Positions 51,914-61,234 are shown, counted from the stretch's first letter. The stretch: 64,000 nt of DNA from an uncultured Eubacteriales bacterium (GCA_900549405.1 URNZ01000005.1:1-64000), one strand, 5' to 3'. The notes: generated by a model from the sequence alone, not told the origin. Numbers and translations: made by a program.

Positions 51914-52771
51914 TCATTTAGAGAAGCGGCGGCGATAGCCGCACCGGCGGCACAGCGCCTCGGCGGCCCGGCCCTGGGAGAACCCGTCGTAAATGGCCCT
52001 GGCCCGGGGGGAGGACAGGATGTCCTCCAGGCTGCCGTCATACAGGTTCCCCAGGGGGATGTCCCCCTCGTGGTCCAGGCAGCAGGGGACCACCGTGCCG
52101 TCCCACAGCACGCCGACGTGGTCCCGCAGGCCCTGGCAGAAGCCGGACTGTCCCTGGTCGTCGGCGTTCAGGTCGGGCCACTCGAATCGCTCCCCCCACT
52201 CCAGATAGACCCGGGGGGCCAGGGTGGTGCCCTGCCAGCCCTCCTTCCAGGGCCGGGGGAAGGTCTCCTCCAGGCGGCGGAGGATGACGTCGTTGCAGGA
52301 ATTGGCCCCCTGGGTGGTCTCGCCATCTAAATTCCACAGCCGCAGGGCGCACCGCTTGCCCGCCTGGGCGGCCTGCCGGGCAAAGGCGATGCAGCCGTCC
52401 AGATAGGGCAGCAGCTGGCCCTGGCCCTCGTTCCCCTCGAAGGAGTGGAGGGAGACGCTGACCTTCCGCACCGCCGGGCTCTGGCACAGCAAACTGGCCC
52501 GCTGGGGGAGCAGGGTGCCGTTGGTGGTGAGATTCACCTGAAAGCCCAGCCCGGCGGCGATGTCTAACAGCTTTGGCAGCTGGGGGTGGAGGAGCGGCTC
52601 CCCCATGAGATGGAGATAGAGATACTCCGTGTGGGGCCGCAGCTTTTGGGCTAAAACAGAAAAGTCCTCCGGGGACAGAAAGCCCTGGGGGCGGCGGGTG
52701 CCGGGACAGAAGTCGCAGCGCAGATTGCACACGTTGGTGATCTCCAGATAGACCTTTTTCAGCTGATACAT
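51914..52771 (-). CDS. Radical SAM protein with SPASM-like C-terminus
   Basis: A 285-residue radical SAM enzyme. The cluster motif is CNLRCDFC (16-23), followed by GEPLLHP (about 57) and a normal partial barrel. The C-terminal part holds further Cys residues: FCQGL, VVPCCLDHEGD, then LCRRCGYRRRF at the end, fitting a SPASM/twitch auxiliary cluster. Relatives modify peptides or act in sugar and cofactor pathways. The substrate here is not apparent, and no precursor peptide gene is visible beside it. It follows the end of the pentose operon and may be read from it through the terminator at 52813. Confidence 0.88.
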   Translation of the reverse strand: MYQLKKVYLEITNVCNLRCDFCPGTRRPQGFLSPEDFSVLAQKLRPHTEYLYLHLMGEPLLHPQLPKLLDIAAGLGFQVNLTTNGTLLPQRASLLCQSPAVRKVSVSLHSFEGNEGQGQLLPYLDGCIAFARQAAQAGKRCALRLWNLDGETTQGANSCNDVILRRLEETFPRPWKEGWQGTTLAPRVYLEWGERFEWPDLNADDQGQSGFCQGLRDHVGVLWDGTVVPCCLDHEGDIPLGNLYDGSLEDILSSPRARAIYDGFSQGRAAEALCRRCGYRRRFSK

Positions 52772-52812
52772 GGGGCAGGCTCCTTTGGTTGAGTTGGTGG
52801 GAGAGAAGCGAA

Positions 52813-52846
52813 AGAGAGGACAAGCGCCGGGGCGCTTGCCCTCTCT
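52813..52846 (-). terminator. Terminator of the pentitol/pentose operon
   Basis: Arms of 16 nt (52813-52828 with 52831-52846, one mismatch). On the minus strand it is followed by TTTCGCTTCTC. Confidence 0.65.
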
Positions 52847-52864
52847 GATTTGGCAGGGATTTAC

Positions 52865-53557
52865 TTAGCCCTGGCCGTAATAGGCGTTTTTGCCGTGCTT
52901 GCGCAGATAGTGCTTGTCCAGCAGGACCTGCTGCATGGGGCCGTGGCCGGGGTTGAGCATCAGGGCGTGGTAGTTCATAAAGGCGACCTCCTCCATGACC
53001 ACCGCGTTGTGGACGGCGTTCTCCGGGTCAGTGCCCCAGGAGAACACGCCGTGGCTGTGGACCAGCACGCCGGGGATGGACATGGGGTCCTTGCCCTGGA
53101 AGGTCTCGATGATGACGTTGCCCGTCTCCAGCTCATACTCCCCCCGGATCTCCTCCTCGGTCATCTTCCGGGTGCAGGGGATCTCGCCGTAGAAATAGTC
53201 CCCGTGGGTGGTGCCCATGGCCTCGATGCCCACGCCCGCCTGGGCGAAGCTGGTGGCCCAGCGGCTGTGGGTGTGGACCACGCCGCCAAGATCGGGGAAG
53301 GCCCGGTACAGGGCCAGGTGGGTGGGGGTGTCGGAGGAGGGCTTATAGCGGCCCTCCACCCGCTCGCCGGTCTTCAGGTCCAGCACCACCATGTCCTCGG
53401 CGGTCATGGTGTCATACTCCACGCCGGAGGGCTTGATGACCACCAGGCCCTTCTCCCGGTCAATGCCGGAGACGTTGCCCCAGGTGAAGGTGACCAGGTC
53501 ATACTTGGGCAGCATCAGGTTGGCTGCGCATACTTTTTCTTTCAGTTCTTCCAGCAT
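52865..53557 (-). CDS. araD: L-ribulose-5-phosphate 4-epimerase
   Basis: Converts L-ribulose 5-phosphate to D-xylulose 5-phosphate. The 230-residue class II aldolase-fold protein has [26 protein letters not shown] (about 92-105, two zinc His) and [12 protein letters not shown] (about 164-175), as in AraD/UlaF. I chose ATG 53557, which has GGAG 8 nt upstream. A GTG at 53566 overlaps the preceding stop (GTGA) but sits directly on that site. It ends the pathway begun by the kinase and UlaE-like enzyme. Confidence 0.92.
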   Translation of the reverse strand: MLEELKEKVCAANLMLPKYDLVTFTWGNVSGIDREKGLVVIKPSGVEYDTMTAEDMVVLDLKTGERVEGRYKPSSDTPTHLALYRAFPDLGGVVHTHSRWATSFAQAGVGIEAMGTTHGDYFYGEIPCTRKMTEEEIRGEYELETGNVIIETFQGKDPMSIPGVLVHSHGVFSWGTDPENAVHNAVVMEEVAFMNYHALMLNPGHGPMQQVLLDKHYLRKHGKNAYYGQG

Positions 53558-53562
53558 ATCGC

Positions 53563-54411
53563 TCACTCCATTGTGTCCAGAATCTCGCTCATCTTGTCAT
53601 GGGCGAAGCAGATGTCCTCTTTCCATTCCGGCTTGCCGGTGTCCCACATCTCGGTGACGAAGCGGCGCACCCCCAGCTGCCAGCCCTTGCGGATGACGGC
53701 GGGGAAGTCCACGTGGCCGGTGAGGAAGGGGATCTCCCGGAACTTGCCGGGCACGGTCTCCTTCAGGTGCATGGCAACTAAGTGGCCCCGGCCCGTCTCC
53801 AAATCGTCCAACACGCTGGTGCCGTATGTCTTGGCGGCGTTGGTCAGGTTGCCCACGTCGGGATAGACGCCCAGATAGGGGTTGTCGATGAGCTTGACAT
53901 ACTGCATGCTCTTTTCCACGGTGTTCATGAACTCGGTCTCCATGGTCTCAAAGCCCAGGACCACCCCGTGGACGGCAGCCATCTCCACCGCCTTTTTCAG
54001 GTTCTCGGCAAAGTCTTTCCGGGTCTGCTCAGTGCCTTCCTCATAGTACACGTCATAGCCCGCCAGCTGGATGACCCGGATGCCCAGGTCGTCGGCCAGC
54101 TGAATGGCCTTTTCCATGATCTCCAGGCTGCGCTGGCGCACGGCGGGGTCGCTGGCCCCGAAGGGATACTTCCGGTGGCCGGACAGGCACATGCTGCGGA
54201 TGGGCACGCCGATCTTCTGCATGGTCTCCCGCAGCTGGGCCCGCTCCTGGGTGGTCCACTCCAGCCGGGCCAGGCGGGCGTCGGACTCGTCGATGCTGAT
54301 CTCCACAAAGTCATAGCCGCAGTCCCGGGCGCACTGGAGCTTCTCCTCCCAGTTCAGAGCGGAGGGCATGGCCTTTTCGTAGAGGCCGATGTGATATTTC
54401 TTGTTTCCCAA
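53563..54411 (-). CDS. L-ribulose-5-phosphate 3-epimerase, UlaE/SgaU type
   Basis: A 282-residue TIM-barrel enzyme of the AP endonuclease-2/xylose-isomerase-like superfamily. The opening [28 protein letters not shown] (about 35-52), [11 protein letters not shown] and the metal site around [10 protein letters not shown] fit UlaE/SgaU, which turns L-xylulose 5-phosphate into L-ribulose 5-phosphate. With AraD it leads to D-xylulose 5-phosphate. It lies 15 bp after the kinase. The family is clear; the exact substrate is inferred. Confidence 0.9.
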   Translation of the reverse strand: MGNKKYHIGLYEKAMPSALNWEEKLQCARDCGYDFVEISIDESDARLARLEWTTQERAQLRETMQKIGVPIRSMCLSGHRKYPFGASDPAVRQRSLEIMEKAIQLADDLGIRVIQLAGYDVYYEEGTEQTRKDFAENLKKAVEMAAVHGVVLGFETMETEFMNTVEKSMQYVKLIDNPYLGVYPDVGNLTNAAKTYGTSVLDDLETGRGHLVAMHLKETVPGKFREIPFLTGHVDFPAVIRKGWQLGVRRFVTEMWDTGKPEWKEDICFAHDKMSEILDTME

Positions 54412-54426
54412 GGTGATCTCTCCCTG

Positions 54427-55941
54427 TCAGATTTTTTCCACCGCGGTCCGCTCCACGTCCAGCCCCTTGTCATAGGCGGCCAGATAGCGGGCAAAGCCCT
54501 CCACCTCGGCGGGGTCGGGCTGGGCCGTGGTGATCTTGGCGTGGACAAAGACCCGCTGGCGCAGGAACTCCTCCAGGGGCAGCTCATGCTCGTCCATAAA
54601 GGCGGCCAGCAGGGCGATGCCATAGGGGCCGCCCTCTCCGGCGGTCTCCATGCAGGTGATGGAGGCGTTGCAGGCGGCGGCCAGATAGCGCTGGGCCACG
54701 CCGGGGGTCTTGAAAATGCCGCCGTGGCCGGTCATGCTGTCGATCTTCACGTGCTCCTCGGCCAGGATGTCCATGCCAAGGCGCATGGTGGCGATCTCCG
54801 CATAGACGCTGCTGCGCATGAAGTTGGCCAGGCTGAAATGGCTGTCCGGTTTGCGCACCACCAGGGGGCGGCCCGCGTCCAGGTGGGTGATGCCCTCGCC
54901 GGCCATGTAGTTATACACCAGCACGCCGCCGCAGTCGGCCTCCCCCTCCAGGCTCTTCTGATAGAGCTTGGTGAAGACCTCACCGGCGGACACGTTGCAG
55001 CCGAACAGGCCCAGGGTCTCCCGCAGCAGACCGATCCAGGCGTTGATGTCAGAGGTGCAGTTGTTGCAGTGGACCATGGCCACGTCCTTGCCAGAGGGGG
55101 TTGTGACCACGTCGATCTCAGTATAGACCTTGCTCAGGGGTTTTTCCAGCACCACCATGGCAAAAATAGAAGTACCGGCGGACACGTTGCCCGTGCGGGG
55201 GGCCACGGCGTTGGTGGCCACCATGCCGGTGCCCGCGTCGCCCTCCGGGGGCGCGAAGGGCAGCCCCTCGGGCAGCAGGCCCTTCACCCAGGCGGAACCG
55301 GACGCCGTCAGGCGGCCTGCGTCCTGACCGGCCAGCAGCACCCGGGGCAGCACGTCCCGGATGTTCCAGGGCTGGTCCTGGGTGAGGGTCTCGAACTTTT
55401 TCAGCATCTCCTCGTTCCAGTTGCCGGTGGCGCTGTCGATGGGGAACATGCCGGAGGCCTCGCCCACGCCCACCACGTTTTCCCCGGTGAGCATATAGTG
55501 GACATAGGAGGACAGGGTGGTGATGTGGGCGATCTGGCTGACGTGAGCCTCGCCGTTCAGAATGGCCTGATACAGGTGGGCGATGCTCCACCGCTGGGGC
55601 ACGTTGAACTGGAACAGCTGGGTGAGCTGCTCCGCCGCGTCGGCGGTGATGGTGTTCTGCCAGGTGCGGAAGGGCACCAGCAGGTTCCAGTCCTTGTCAA
55701 AGGCCAGATAGCCGTGCATCATGCCGGAGATACCGGCGGCGGCCAGGCCCTCCCGGTCCTTCAGCTGGCTGAGCACCTGGCACAGGCCCTCCCGGGCGTC
55801 CGCCAGGTCATAGGTCCAGATGCCGTGGTCATAGGTGCTCTCCCACTCAAAGTCCCCGGACTCCACGGGGGCAAAGCTCTCGTCGATGACCACGCCCTTG
55901 ATGCGGGTGGAGCCCAGCTCCACGCCTAAATATTTTTTCAC
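54427..55941 (-). CDS. FGGY-family carbohydrate kinase
   Basis: A 504-residue sugar kinase with the two-domain actin-like fold: phosphate-1 loop GVELGSTRIKGVV (about 6-18), GISGMMHGYLAFD (about 70-82, catalytic region), GTSIFAMVVLE (about 270) and a C-terminal nucleotide-binding loop (GGIFKTPGVAQRYLA about 420). Followed by UlaE- and AraD-type epimerases, its likely substrate is L-xylulose, with L-ribulose or L-lyxose as alternatives. An ATG with GGAGGAAA upstream sets the start. Confidence 0.9.
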   Translation of the reverse strand: MKKYLGVELGSTRIKGVVIDESFAPVESGDFEWESTYDHGIWTYDLADAREGLCQVLSQLKDREGLAAAGISGMMHGYLAFDKDWNLLVPFRTWQNTITADAAEQLTQLFQFNVPQRWSIAHLYQAILNGEAHVSQIAHITTLSSYVHYMLTGENVVGVGEASGMFPIDSATGNWNEEMLKKFETLTQDQPWNIRDVLPRVLLAGQDAGRLTASGSAWVKGLLPEGLPFAPPEGDAGTGMVATNAVAPRTGNVSAGTSIFAMVVLEKPLSKVYTEIDVVTTPSGKDVAMVHCNNCTSDINAWIGLLRETLGLFGCNVSAGEVFTKLYQKSLEGEADCGGVLVYNYMAGEGITHLDAGRPLVVRKPDSHFSLANFMRSSVYAEIATMRLGMDILAEEHVKIDSMTGHGGIFKTPGVAQRYLAAACNASITCMETAGEGGPYGIALLAAFMDEHELPLEEFLRQRVFVHAKITTAQPDPAEVEGFARYLAAYDKGLDVERTAVEKI

Positions 55942-55980
55942 AGTCGTTTCCTCCCTTGTTGGGGATTTTAAGCCCGTATG

Positions 55981-56766
55981 TTAAGCAGGGTCCTGGACGA
56001 TGTCCAGAAACTCTGCCTGGAGCAGGCCGTTGGAGCAGCAGATGTCGCTGTTGAAGGGCAGCTTTGGGTCCTGCCCGGCGCAGTCGGACAGCTTGCCCCC
56101 GGCCTCGTGCAGGATGACGCTCCCGGCGGCGTAGTCCCAGGGCTTCAGGTTATACTCCACATAGCAGTCGGCCCGTCCGCAGGCCACCCAGCACAGGTCC
56201 AGCTCCGCGCTGCCCAGGCGGCGGATGTCGGCGCTGCGCTGGAAGATGCGCTTGACCATGTCGAACACCCGGTCCGTCTTCTCCCGCTCATAGGGGGAGG
56301 TGCCCACGATGACCAGGGCCTTTTCCATCTCGCTCATGTCGCTGACGTGGATGGGCTGGCCGTTGAGATAGGCCCCCTTGCCCAGCTCGGCCACGAAGGT
56401 CTCCTCCCGGAAGGGGTTATAGCAGCAGCCGAACACCAGCTTCTCCCCGTCCCACAGGGCCAGGGCTACGCAGCTCTGGTGGCAGTCGTGGATCAGGTTG
56501 GTGGTGCCGTCGATGGGGTCTAAGATCCAATAGGGCCGGGCGGGGTCCACGTGCTGCATGTGGTTCTCCTCGGCAAAGAACTGGACGTCGGGATACAGCT
56601 CGTGGAGCTTGGTCTGCATATAGGTCTGGACCTCGTAGTCCACGGCGGTGGCAAAATCAGACCGGCCCTTCTGGGTGATGTCCCCGGCCTTGTGCCGGTC
56701 CAGCACCAGGGCGCGGGTGGAGTGGATCAGGTCGATGACGGCCTGATATTGAAGATCTTGATACAA
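55981..56766 (-). CDS. Inositol-monophosphatase-family phosphatase
   Basis: A protein of about 261 residues with the Mg-dependent phosphatase motifs: FFAEEN (about 60-65), WILDPIDGTTNLIHD (about 78-92) and PWDYAAGSVILHEAGG (about 205-220). I propose the TTG at 56766 (MYQDLQYQ), with AGAGGGA 8 nt upstream, over an ATG at 56808 that has no ribosome binding site. Family members hydrolyse inositol phosphate or other small phosphates. In this operon it may remove a dead-end sugar phosphate, but that is a guess. Confidence 0.85.
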   Translation of the reverse strand: MYQDLQYQAVIDLIHSTRALVLDRHKAGDITQKGRSDFATAVDYEVQTYMQTKLHELYPDVQFFAEENHMQHVDPARPYWILDPIDGTTNLIHDCHQSCVALALWDGEKLVFGCCYNPFREETFVAELGKGAYLNGQPIHVSDMSEMEKALVIVGTSPYEREKTDRVFDMVKRIFQRSADIRRLGSAELDLCWVACGRADCYVEYNLKPWDYAAGSVILHEAGGKLSDCAGQDPKLPFNSDICCSNGLLQAEFLDIVQDPA

Positions 56767-56826
56767 AAGAAATCCCTCTTTGCTTATTTTCAAAATGGGT
56801 CGGCCCATATCAGGCCGAAATGGGAC

Positions 56827-56871
56827 AAAATCTGCAAGAGGTCCGGGAGACCGGGACCCCTTGCAGATTTG
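56827..56871 (-). terminator. Terminator after the ABC transporter genes
   Basis: CAAATCTGCAAG pairs with its complement (56860-56871 with 56827-56838), and an inner GGTCC/GGACC stem extends it. The T tract on the minus strand is short (ATTTTG), so partial read-through to the enzyme genes is likely. Confidence 0.65.
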
Positions 56872-56881
56872 TCAGACGTAT

Positions 56882-56995
56882 TTACTCCTTGAACAGGCCA
56901 AGGAAGATCGCGATGATGTTCCAGATGGAGCCCCAGATCTGCCAGGCCAGGACAAGCAGGATGACTACGGATAAAATGGTCGCAAAAGTCGTCAT
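56882..56995 (-). CDS. 37-residue single-helix membrane microprotein
   Basis: ATG at 56995 follows AAGGAG with 9-nt spacing and lies 12 bp after the ATPase stop codon at 57008, so it is in the same operon. The peptide starts MTTFATILSVVILLVLAWQI and ends GLFKE, with one or two closely spaced hydrophobic segments (about 5-18 and 21-35) and three Trp. No soluble part remains. It may be a small subunit or regulator of the adjacent ABC transporter. Two-ATPase glycerol transporters (GlpSTPQV) are also reported with an extra small membrane protein. I do not recognise the family. Confidence 0.65.
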   Translation of the reverse strand: MTTFATILSVVILLVLAWQIWGSIWNIIAIFLGLFKE

Positions 56996-57007
56996 AACAC
57001 TTGCTCC

Positions 57008-58126
57008 TTACTTCTCTTTGATGCGCGCGCCGGTCTCCAGGTCGAACAGGTGGGTCTTGTCGCCCCGGACCTCCAGCTTGATGACGTCACCGGCGTGATA
57101 GCGGGTCTCGTCAGAGGTGATGAGCATCAGCAGAGACTCGCCCACGCTGATACCGATGCGCCGCTCGTCGCCCAGATTCTCGAAGGTGGTGATCTTCTCG
57201 GGGGTGCCCTGAGAGTCCGCGCCGCCCACCAGCACGTCCATGGGCCGCACGCCCATCTTGCACCGGAAGCCGTCGCTGACCACGCTGTAATACCGCTTGG
57301 GCACGGCGATCTTCAGGTCGCTGTCCTTAAAGGTGAAGAAAAAGTCGTTGTCGATCTTCACGGTGGTGGTCTCCAGAATGTTCATGGGGGGGTCGCCGAT
57401 GAAGGAGGCCACAAACTCGTTCACGGGGTCGTCATACACCTCGGCGGGGGTGCCGTACTGCTGGAGCACGCCGAAGTTGATGACGGCGATCTTGTCGGCC
57501 AGGGACATGGCCTCCAGCTGATCGTGGGTGACGTAGACGGTGGTGCACTTGATCTTGTGGATCAGGCGCTTGATCTCGGTACGCATGGCCTGGCGGGCCT
57601 TGCCGTCCAGGTGGGACAGAGGCTCGTCCATCAGCAGCAGCTCGGGCTCGCGGATGATGGCGCGGGCGATGTTCACACGCTGCTTCTGGCCGCCGGAGAG
57701 CTTGACGGGCATCTTGTCCAGCAGGTCGTCGATCTGCATCAGGGGGGCGATCTCCCGCACCCGGCGGTCGATCTCCGCCTTGTCCACGCCCTTGGCCCGC
57801 AGGTTGAAGGCCACGTTGTCATAGACGGTCAGGGGGGGATACATGGCGTAGTCCTCAAAGGCCAGGCCGATGTGGCGGTCCTTGGGGTGCAGGTCGTTCA
57901 CCCGGCGGTCCCCGATGTAGATGTCACCGTCGGTGATGTCCTCCAGACCGGCGATCATCCGCAGGGTGGTGGTCTTGCCGCAGCCGGAGGGGCCCAGGAA
58001 GGCCACAAACTCGCCCTGCTCACACTCCAGGTTCAGGTCCTTTACGGCGAAATCGTTCACCGTCTTTTTCTTCTTGCCGCTGTTTTCATATCTCTTGTAG
58101 AGATGGCTTAACGTCAAACCAGCCAT
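57008..58126 (-). CDS. Sugar ABC transporter ATPase (MalK/UgpC type), intact
   Basis: A 372-residue ATPase. Walker A GPSGCGKTT (about 43-51), signature LSGGQKQRVNIARA (about 143), Walker B ELLLMDEPLSHLD and H-loop VTHDQ are all intact. A C-terminal regulatory TOBE domain (about 245-372) is typical of CUT1 sugar importers. It lies 3 bp after the other ATPase gene. Two different ATPases in one CUT1 operon suggest a heterodimer, as in glycerol transporter GlpST. Confidence 0.93.
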   Translation of the reverse strand: MAGLTLSHLYKRYENSGKKKKTVNDFAVKDLNLECEQGEFVAFLGPSGCGKTTTLRMIAGLEDITDGDIYIGDRRVNDLHPKDRHIGLAFEDYAMYPPLTVYDNVAFNLRAKGVDKAEIDRRVREIAPLMQIDDLLDKMPVKLSGGQKQRVNIARAIIREPELLLMDEPLSHLDGKARQAMRTEIKRLIHKIKCTTVYVTHDQLEAMSLADKIAVINFGVLQQYGTPAEVYDDPVNEFVASFIGDPPMNILETTTVKIDNDFFFTFKDSDLKIAVPKRYYSVVSDGFRCKMGVRPMDVLVGGADSQGTPEKITTFENLGDERRIGISVGESLLMLITSDETRYHAGDVIKLEVRGDKTHLFDLETGARIKEK

Positions 58127-58129
58127 AAC

Positions 58130-59287
58130 TTACGCCTCCTCGTTGGCCAGGGCGCGGTAATCCGCCTCGGCATAGCGCCCGACAAAGTTCTCGCTCTGTC
58201 CGTCAAAGAACATGGCGTGGCCCACGTCGGGCTTGACATAGACCGCCTGGTCGATGTCCACATGCAGGCCGTTGGGCGCGATCATCCGCACCTGATAGCC
58301 GCCGCACTCGGCCACGATGACCGACTTGTTGCCGATGCTCTCGTAGCTGTAGACGGTGGCCTTGAAATAGCCCTCGGCAGGCTCGAAGCGATAGGCGATG
58401 TTCTGGGGCCGCAGGCCCATCTCCAGCTTGGCGGCGTCCTGCTGGTCCAGCTTGGCGAACAGGGGGGCATCCTCGGGCATGGGGAGGGCCACCTCCTGGC
58501 CCAGGACGTTGATGACGAACTGGCGCTGACCGCCATTCACCACCATCTTACCGGCGATGATGTTGATCTGGGGCTCGCCCATCAGCTGGGCCACGAACTT
58601 ATTGCAGGGCAGGTAGTAGATCTCGTCGCCGGAGCCCACCTGCACGATGCGGCCCTCTTTCACGATGGCGATGCGGTCGCCCAGGGCCATGGCCTCCAAA
58701 AAGTCGTGGGTCACGTAGATACAGGTGGAGCCCAGGTTGGCCTGGATCTTCTTCAGCTCGGTGCGCATGGAGTTGCGCAGCTTGGCATCCAGGTGGGCCA
58801 GCGGCTCGGCCATCAGGAAGACGTTGGGGTTGCGCACCAGGCTGCGGCCCATGGCCACACGCTGCTTCTGACCGTTGGACAGCTGGCTGGGCAGACGCTC
58901 CAGCAGATTCTCCATCTTCATGATCTTGGCGGCGGCATACACCTTTTCCTTGATGGTGGCCTCGTCGGTCTTATAGAGGTTGCTGCGCAGGGCGGCGGCC
59001 ATGTTGTCATACACGGTCATCTGGGGGTACAGGGCGTAGTTCTCAAAGGTCATGGCCACGTTCCGGTGGGCGGGGTCCACCAGGTTCATGATCTCCCCGT
59101 CGAACTTTATCAGGCCCTCCTCGGGCAGCGTGATGCCGGCGATGCAGTTGAGCATGGTGGTCTTGCCGGCACCGGCGGGCCCGAACAGCACGAAGAACTC
59201 GTTGTCCTTCACGTCGATGGTCACGCCGTCCAGGGCGGTCACCTTGCCGAACTTCTTCTTCACATTTTCCAGTTGAATTCTTGCCAT
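58130..59287 (-). CDS. Sugar ABC transporter ATPase with altered Walker B
   Basis: A 385-residue MalK-like protein with Walker A GPAGAGKTT (about 36-44) and H-loop VTHDF. The signature reads LSNGQKQRVAMG instead of LSGGQ, and Walker B reads NVFLMAEPLAHLDA: the Asp that normally precedes the catalytic Glu is Ala (codon GCC), while Glu and the D-loop Asp remain. The TOBE domain is present. A heterodimer with one weak site is likely. It lies 9 bp after the MalG-type permease gene. Confidence 0.92.
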   Translation of the reverse strand: MARIQLENVKKKFGKVTALDGVTIDVKDNEFFVLFGPAGAGKTTMLNCIAGITLPEEGLIKFDGEIMNLVDPAHRNVAMTFENYALYPQMTVYDNMAAALRSNLYKTDEATIKEKVYAAAKIMKMENLLERLPSQLSNGQKQRVAMGRSLVRNPNVFLMAEPLAHLDAKLRNSMRTELKKIQANLGSTCIYVTHDFLEAMALGDRIAIVKEGRIVQVGSGDEIYYLPCNKFVAQLMGEPQINIIAGKMVVNGGQRQFVINVLGQEVALPMPEDAPLFAKLDQQDAAKLEMGLRPQNIAYRFEPAEGYFKATVYSYESIGNKSVIVAECGGYQVRMIAPNGLHVDIDQAVYVKPDVGHAMFFDGQSENFVGRYAEADYRALANEEA

Positions 59288-59296
59288 AATCGCACC

Positions 59297-60121
59297 TTAT
59301 CCCTTCACAGCGCCGAAGCTCAGGCCGCGCACCAGATGCTTCTGGATGCAGAGCGCGAACACGATGGCGGGTATTGCAGACACAGTGGCCGCCACGGCCA
59401 GCTGGCCATAGTGGGCGGTGTCAGTGCCCAGATACTTGGTGATGGCCACGGTGATGGGCTGCACCTTGGAGCTGGCCAGGATCAGGGGGAAGGTGAAGCT
59501 GTTCCAGGCGAAGATGAAGGACAGCAGGGCAGCGGCCACGATGCCGGGCTTGACCAGGGGCATCAGCATCTTGAAGAAGATCTGATACCAGGTGTAGCCG
59601 TCCACCTGGGCGGCATACTCGATCTCCACGGAGATGTCCTCGAAATAACCGCGGACCACCCAGATGAGCAGGGGCATACAGATGAGCTGATACACCCAGA
59701 TCAGACCCAGATAGGTATCATAGAGACCGATCTTCTGATAGATCATGAACAGGGGCAGCACCACCAGGATCTCGGGGGCGAACTTGAAGGACAGGATCTG
59801 GAAGGCCAGGTCCTCCTTGCGGTTGAAGTTATACCGGGCCAGGGCATAGGCGGCGGGGATACCCACCACCACAGACACCAGCACGGAGCCGCCGGCCACG
59901 ATCAGGCTGTCCTTCATGTACTGCACGTAGTTAGACTCCAGCAGCACCGCGGTATAGTTGCTCAGGGTGGGGTGGAACAGGAAGGTGGTGGTGAACACCT
60001 CGGTGTCCGACTTGAAGGAGATGAGCAGCATCCAGATCAGGGGGAAGATGGCGAAGACCGCATAGACCAGCAGCAGGAAGTTCATCACGATCCGCGAAAG
60101 GCGGAATTTCTGCGTTTTCAT
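59297..60121 (-). CDS. Sugar ABC transporter permease, MalG type
   Basis: A 274-residue permease with six helices and the EAA loop EYAAQVDGYTWYQIFFKMLMP (first part EYAAQVDGYTWYQIFFK, about 187-203), which docks to an ATPase. Lys/Arg at the N-terminus is cytoplasmic. It pairs with the MalF-type permease 15 bp upstream in the operon. Confidence 0.93.
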   Translation of the reverse strand: MKTQKFRLSRIVMNFLLLVYAVFAIFPLIWMLLISFKSDTEVFTTTFLFHPTLSNYTAVLLESNYVQYMKDSLIVAGGSVLVSVVVGIPAAYALARYNFNRKEDLAFQILSFKFAPEILVVLPLFMIYQKIGLYDTYLGLIWVYQLICMPLLIWVVRGYFEDISVEIEYAAQVDGYTWYQIFFKMLMPLVKPGIVAAALLSFIFAWNSFTFPLILASSKVQPITVAITKYLGTDTAHYGQLAVAATVSAIPAIVFALCIQKHLVRGLSFGAVKG

Positions 60122-60136
60122 TTTGACATTCCCTCC

Positions 60137-61066
60137 TTACTCGTCCAGACCGGCGGCCTGCTTCTGGGCAGAGCGCTGGCGCTTCACGATCTCTTTGGCC
60201 ACCACGTTGATGATGAGCCACAAAATCAGGATATAGGGCAGGGCCGCGCCGAACTTTTGGAACTTGAAGCCCTGCTGATAGGCGGTAAGGGACAGGGACA
60301 TCAGCGCGTCGCCGGGGCCGCCCTTGGTCAGGGCGTAGATGACGGCGTACTCCTGAAGGGCTGCCATCAGACGGAACAGCAGGGCGATGTACAGGCTGGG
60401 GCGCAGCATGGGCAGGGTCAGGTTGCGGAAGTTGAACCAGTTGCTGCCGCCGTCGATCTTGGCGGACTCGAAGGGGGACTTGGGCAGGGACTGCAGACCG
60501 GCCAGCACCAGCAGGATGACGAAAGCGGTGTTCACCCACACGTCGATGAGGACCACGGTCATCATGGCGGTCTTGGGGCTGGAGGCCCAGGGGAAGTTAT
60601 ACACATTGAAAACGTTCAACAGCTTCTCCACGATACCGGCGGAGCTGTTCAACATCAGTTGCCAAACGATAGTTGCGGTGACGGGAGCCACCATCAGGGG
60701 GAAGATCAGCACCACCCGCATGATCTTGGAAAAGCGGTTGTTCAGGCTGTTGAGCAGCATGGCAACGCCCATGCCCAGGGCCATCTCCACCACGGTGGAG
60801 GCGACGCCATAGAGCAGCGTGACCCAAATCGCCTTCCAGGTGCTGCCGGAGGAGAGCACGTTTACCCAGTTGGTCAGTCCAATGAACTTGTGGGTGGGCA
60901 GCTTGAAGGAGAAGTTGGTCAGGGAGTACCAGATGGCCATTACGAAGGGGACCATGATACCGATGGTGATGATGAGGGAGGGGGCCACGATCAGATAGGG
61001 TCTGACCCGCGTTTTAAAGGGCACCCGGTTTAGATCCGGGAGCTTTTCTTTTTTCGTTTTACTCAT
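60137..61066 (-). CDS. Sugar ABC transporter permease, MalF type
   Basis: A 309-residue permease with six helices after a cytoplasmic N-terminus rich in Lys/Arg. The EAA motif ESAKIDGGSNWFNFRNLTLP (about 201-220) is visible. It is the first permease gene after the binding protein, separated from it by a terminator. Confidence 0.93.
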   Translation of the reverse strand: MSKTKKEKLPDLNRVPFKTRVRPYLIVAPSLIITIGIMVPFVMAIWYSLTNFSFKLPTHKFIGLTNWVNVLSSGSTWKAIWVTLLYGVASTVVEMALGMGVAMLLNSLNNRFSKIMRVVLIFPLMVAPVTATIVWQLMLNSSAGIVEKLLNVFNVYNFPWASSPKTAMMTVVLIDVWVNTAFVILLVLAGLQSLPKSPFESAKIDGGSNWFNFRNLTLPMLRPSLYIALLFRLMAALQEYAVIYALTKGGPGDALMSLSLTAYQQGFKFQKFGAALPYILILWLIINVVAKEIVKRQRSAQKQAAGLDE

Positions 61067-61157
61067 AATACATAACCTCGGGACACAATAGTTTTTCAGA
61101 AAGGACAGCGCACCGGCGCGGATAAACAGAAATCACACACAGGGAGTCGATCGTTTG

Positions 61158-61187
61158 AAAAAAGCGGGGGGAGAGCGCTCCCCCCGC
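61158..61187 (-). terminator. Attenuating terminator between binding protein and permease genes
   Basis: GCGGGGGGAG (61164-61173) pairs with CTCCCCCCGC (61178-61187), 4-nt loop, followed on the minus strand by six T. It would make binding protein mRNA exceed permease mRNA, as in many sugar ABC operons. Confidence 0.85.
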
Positions 61188-61234
61188 CTTTTCATTCATG
61201 GAAATTGCTGTTCAAGGTGATGTTATGAGCCGTC

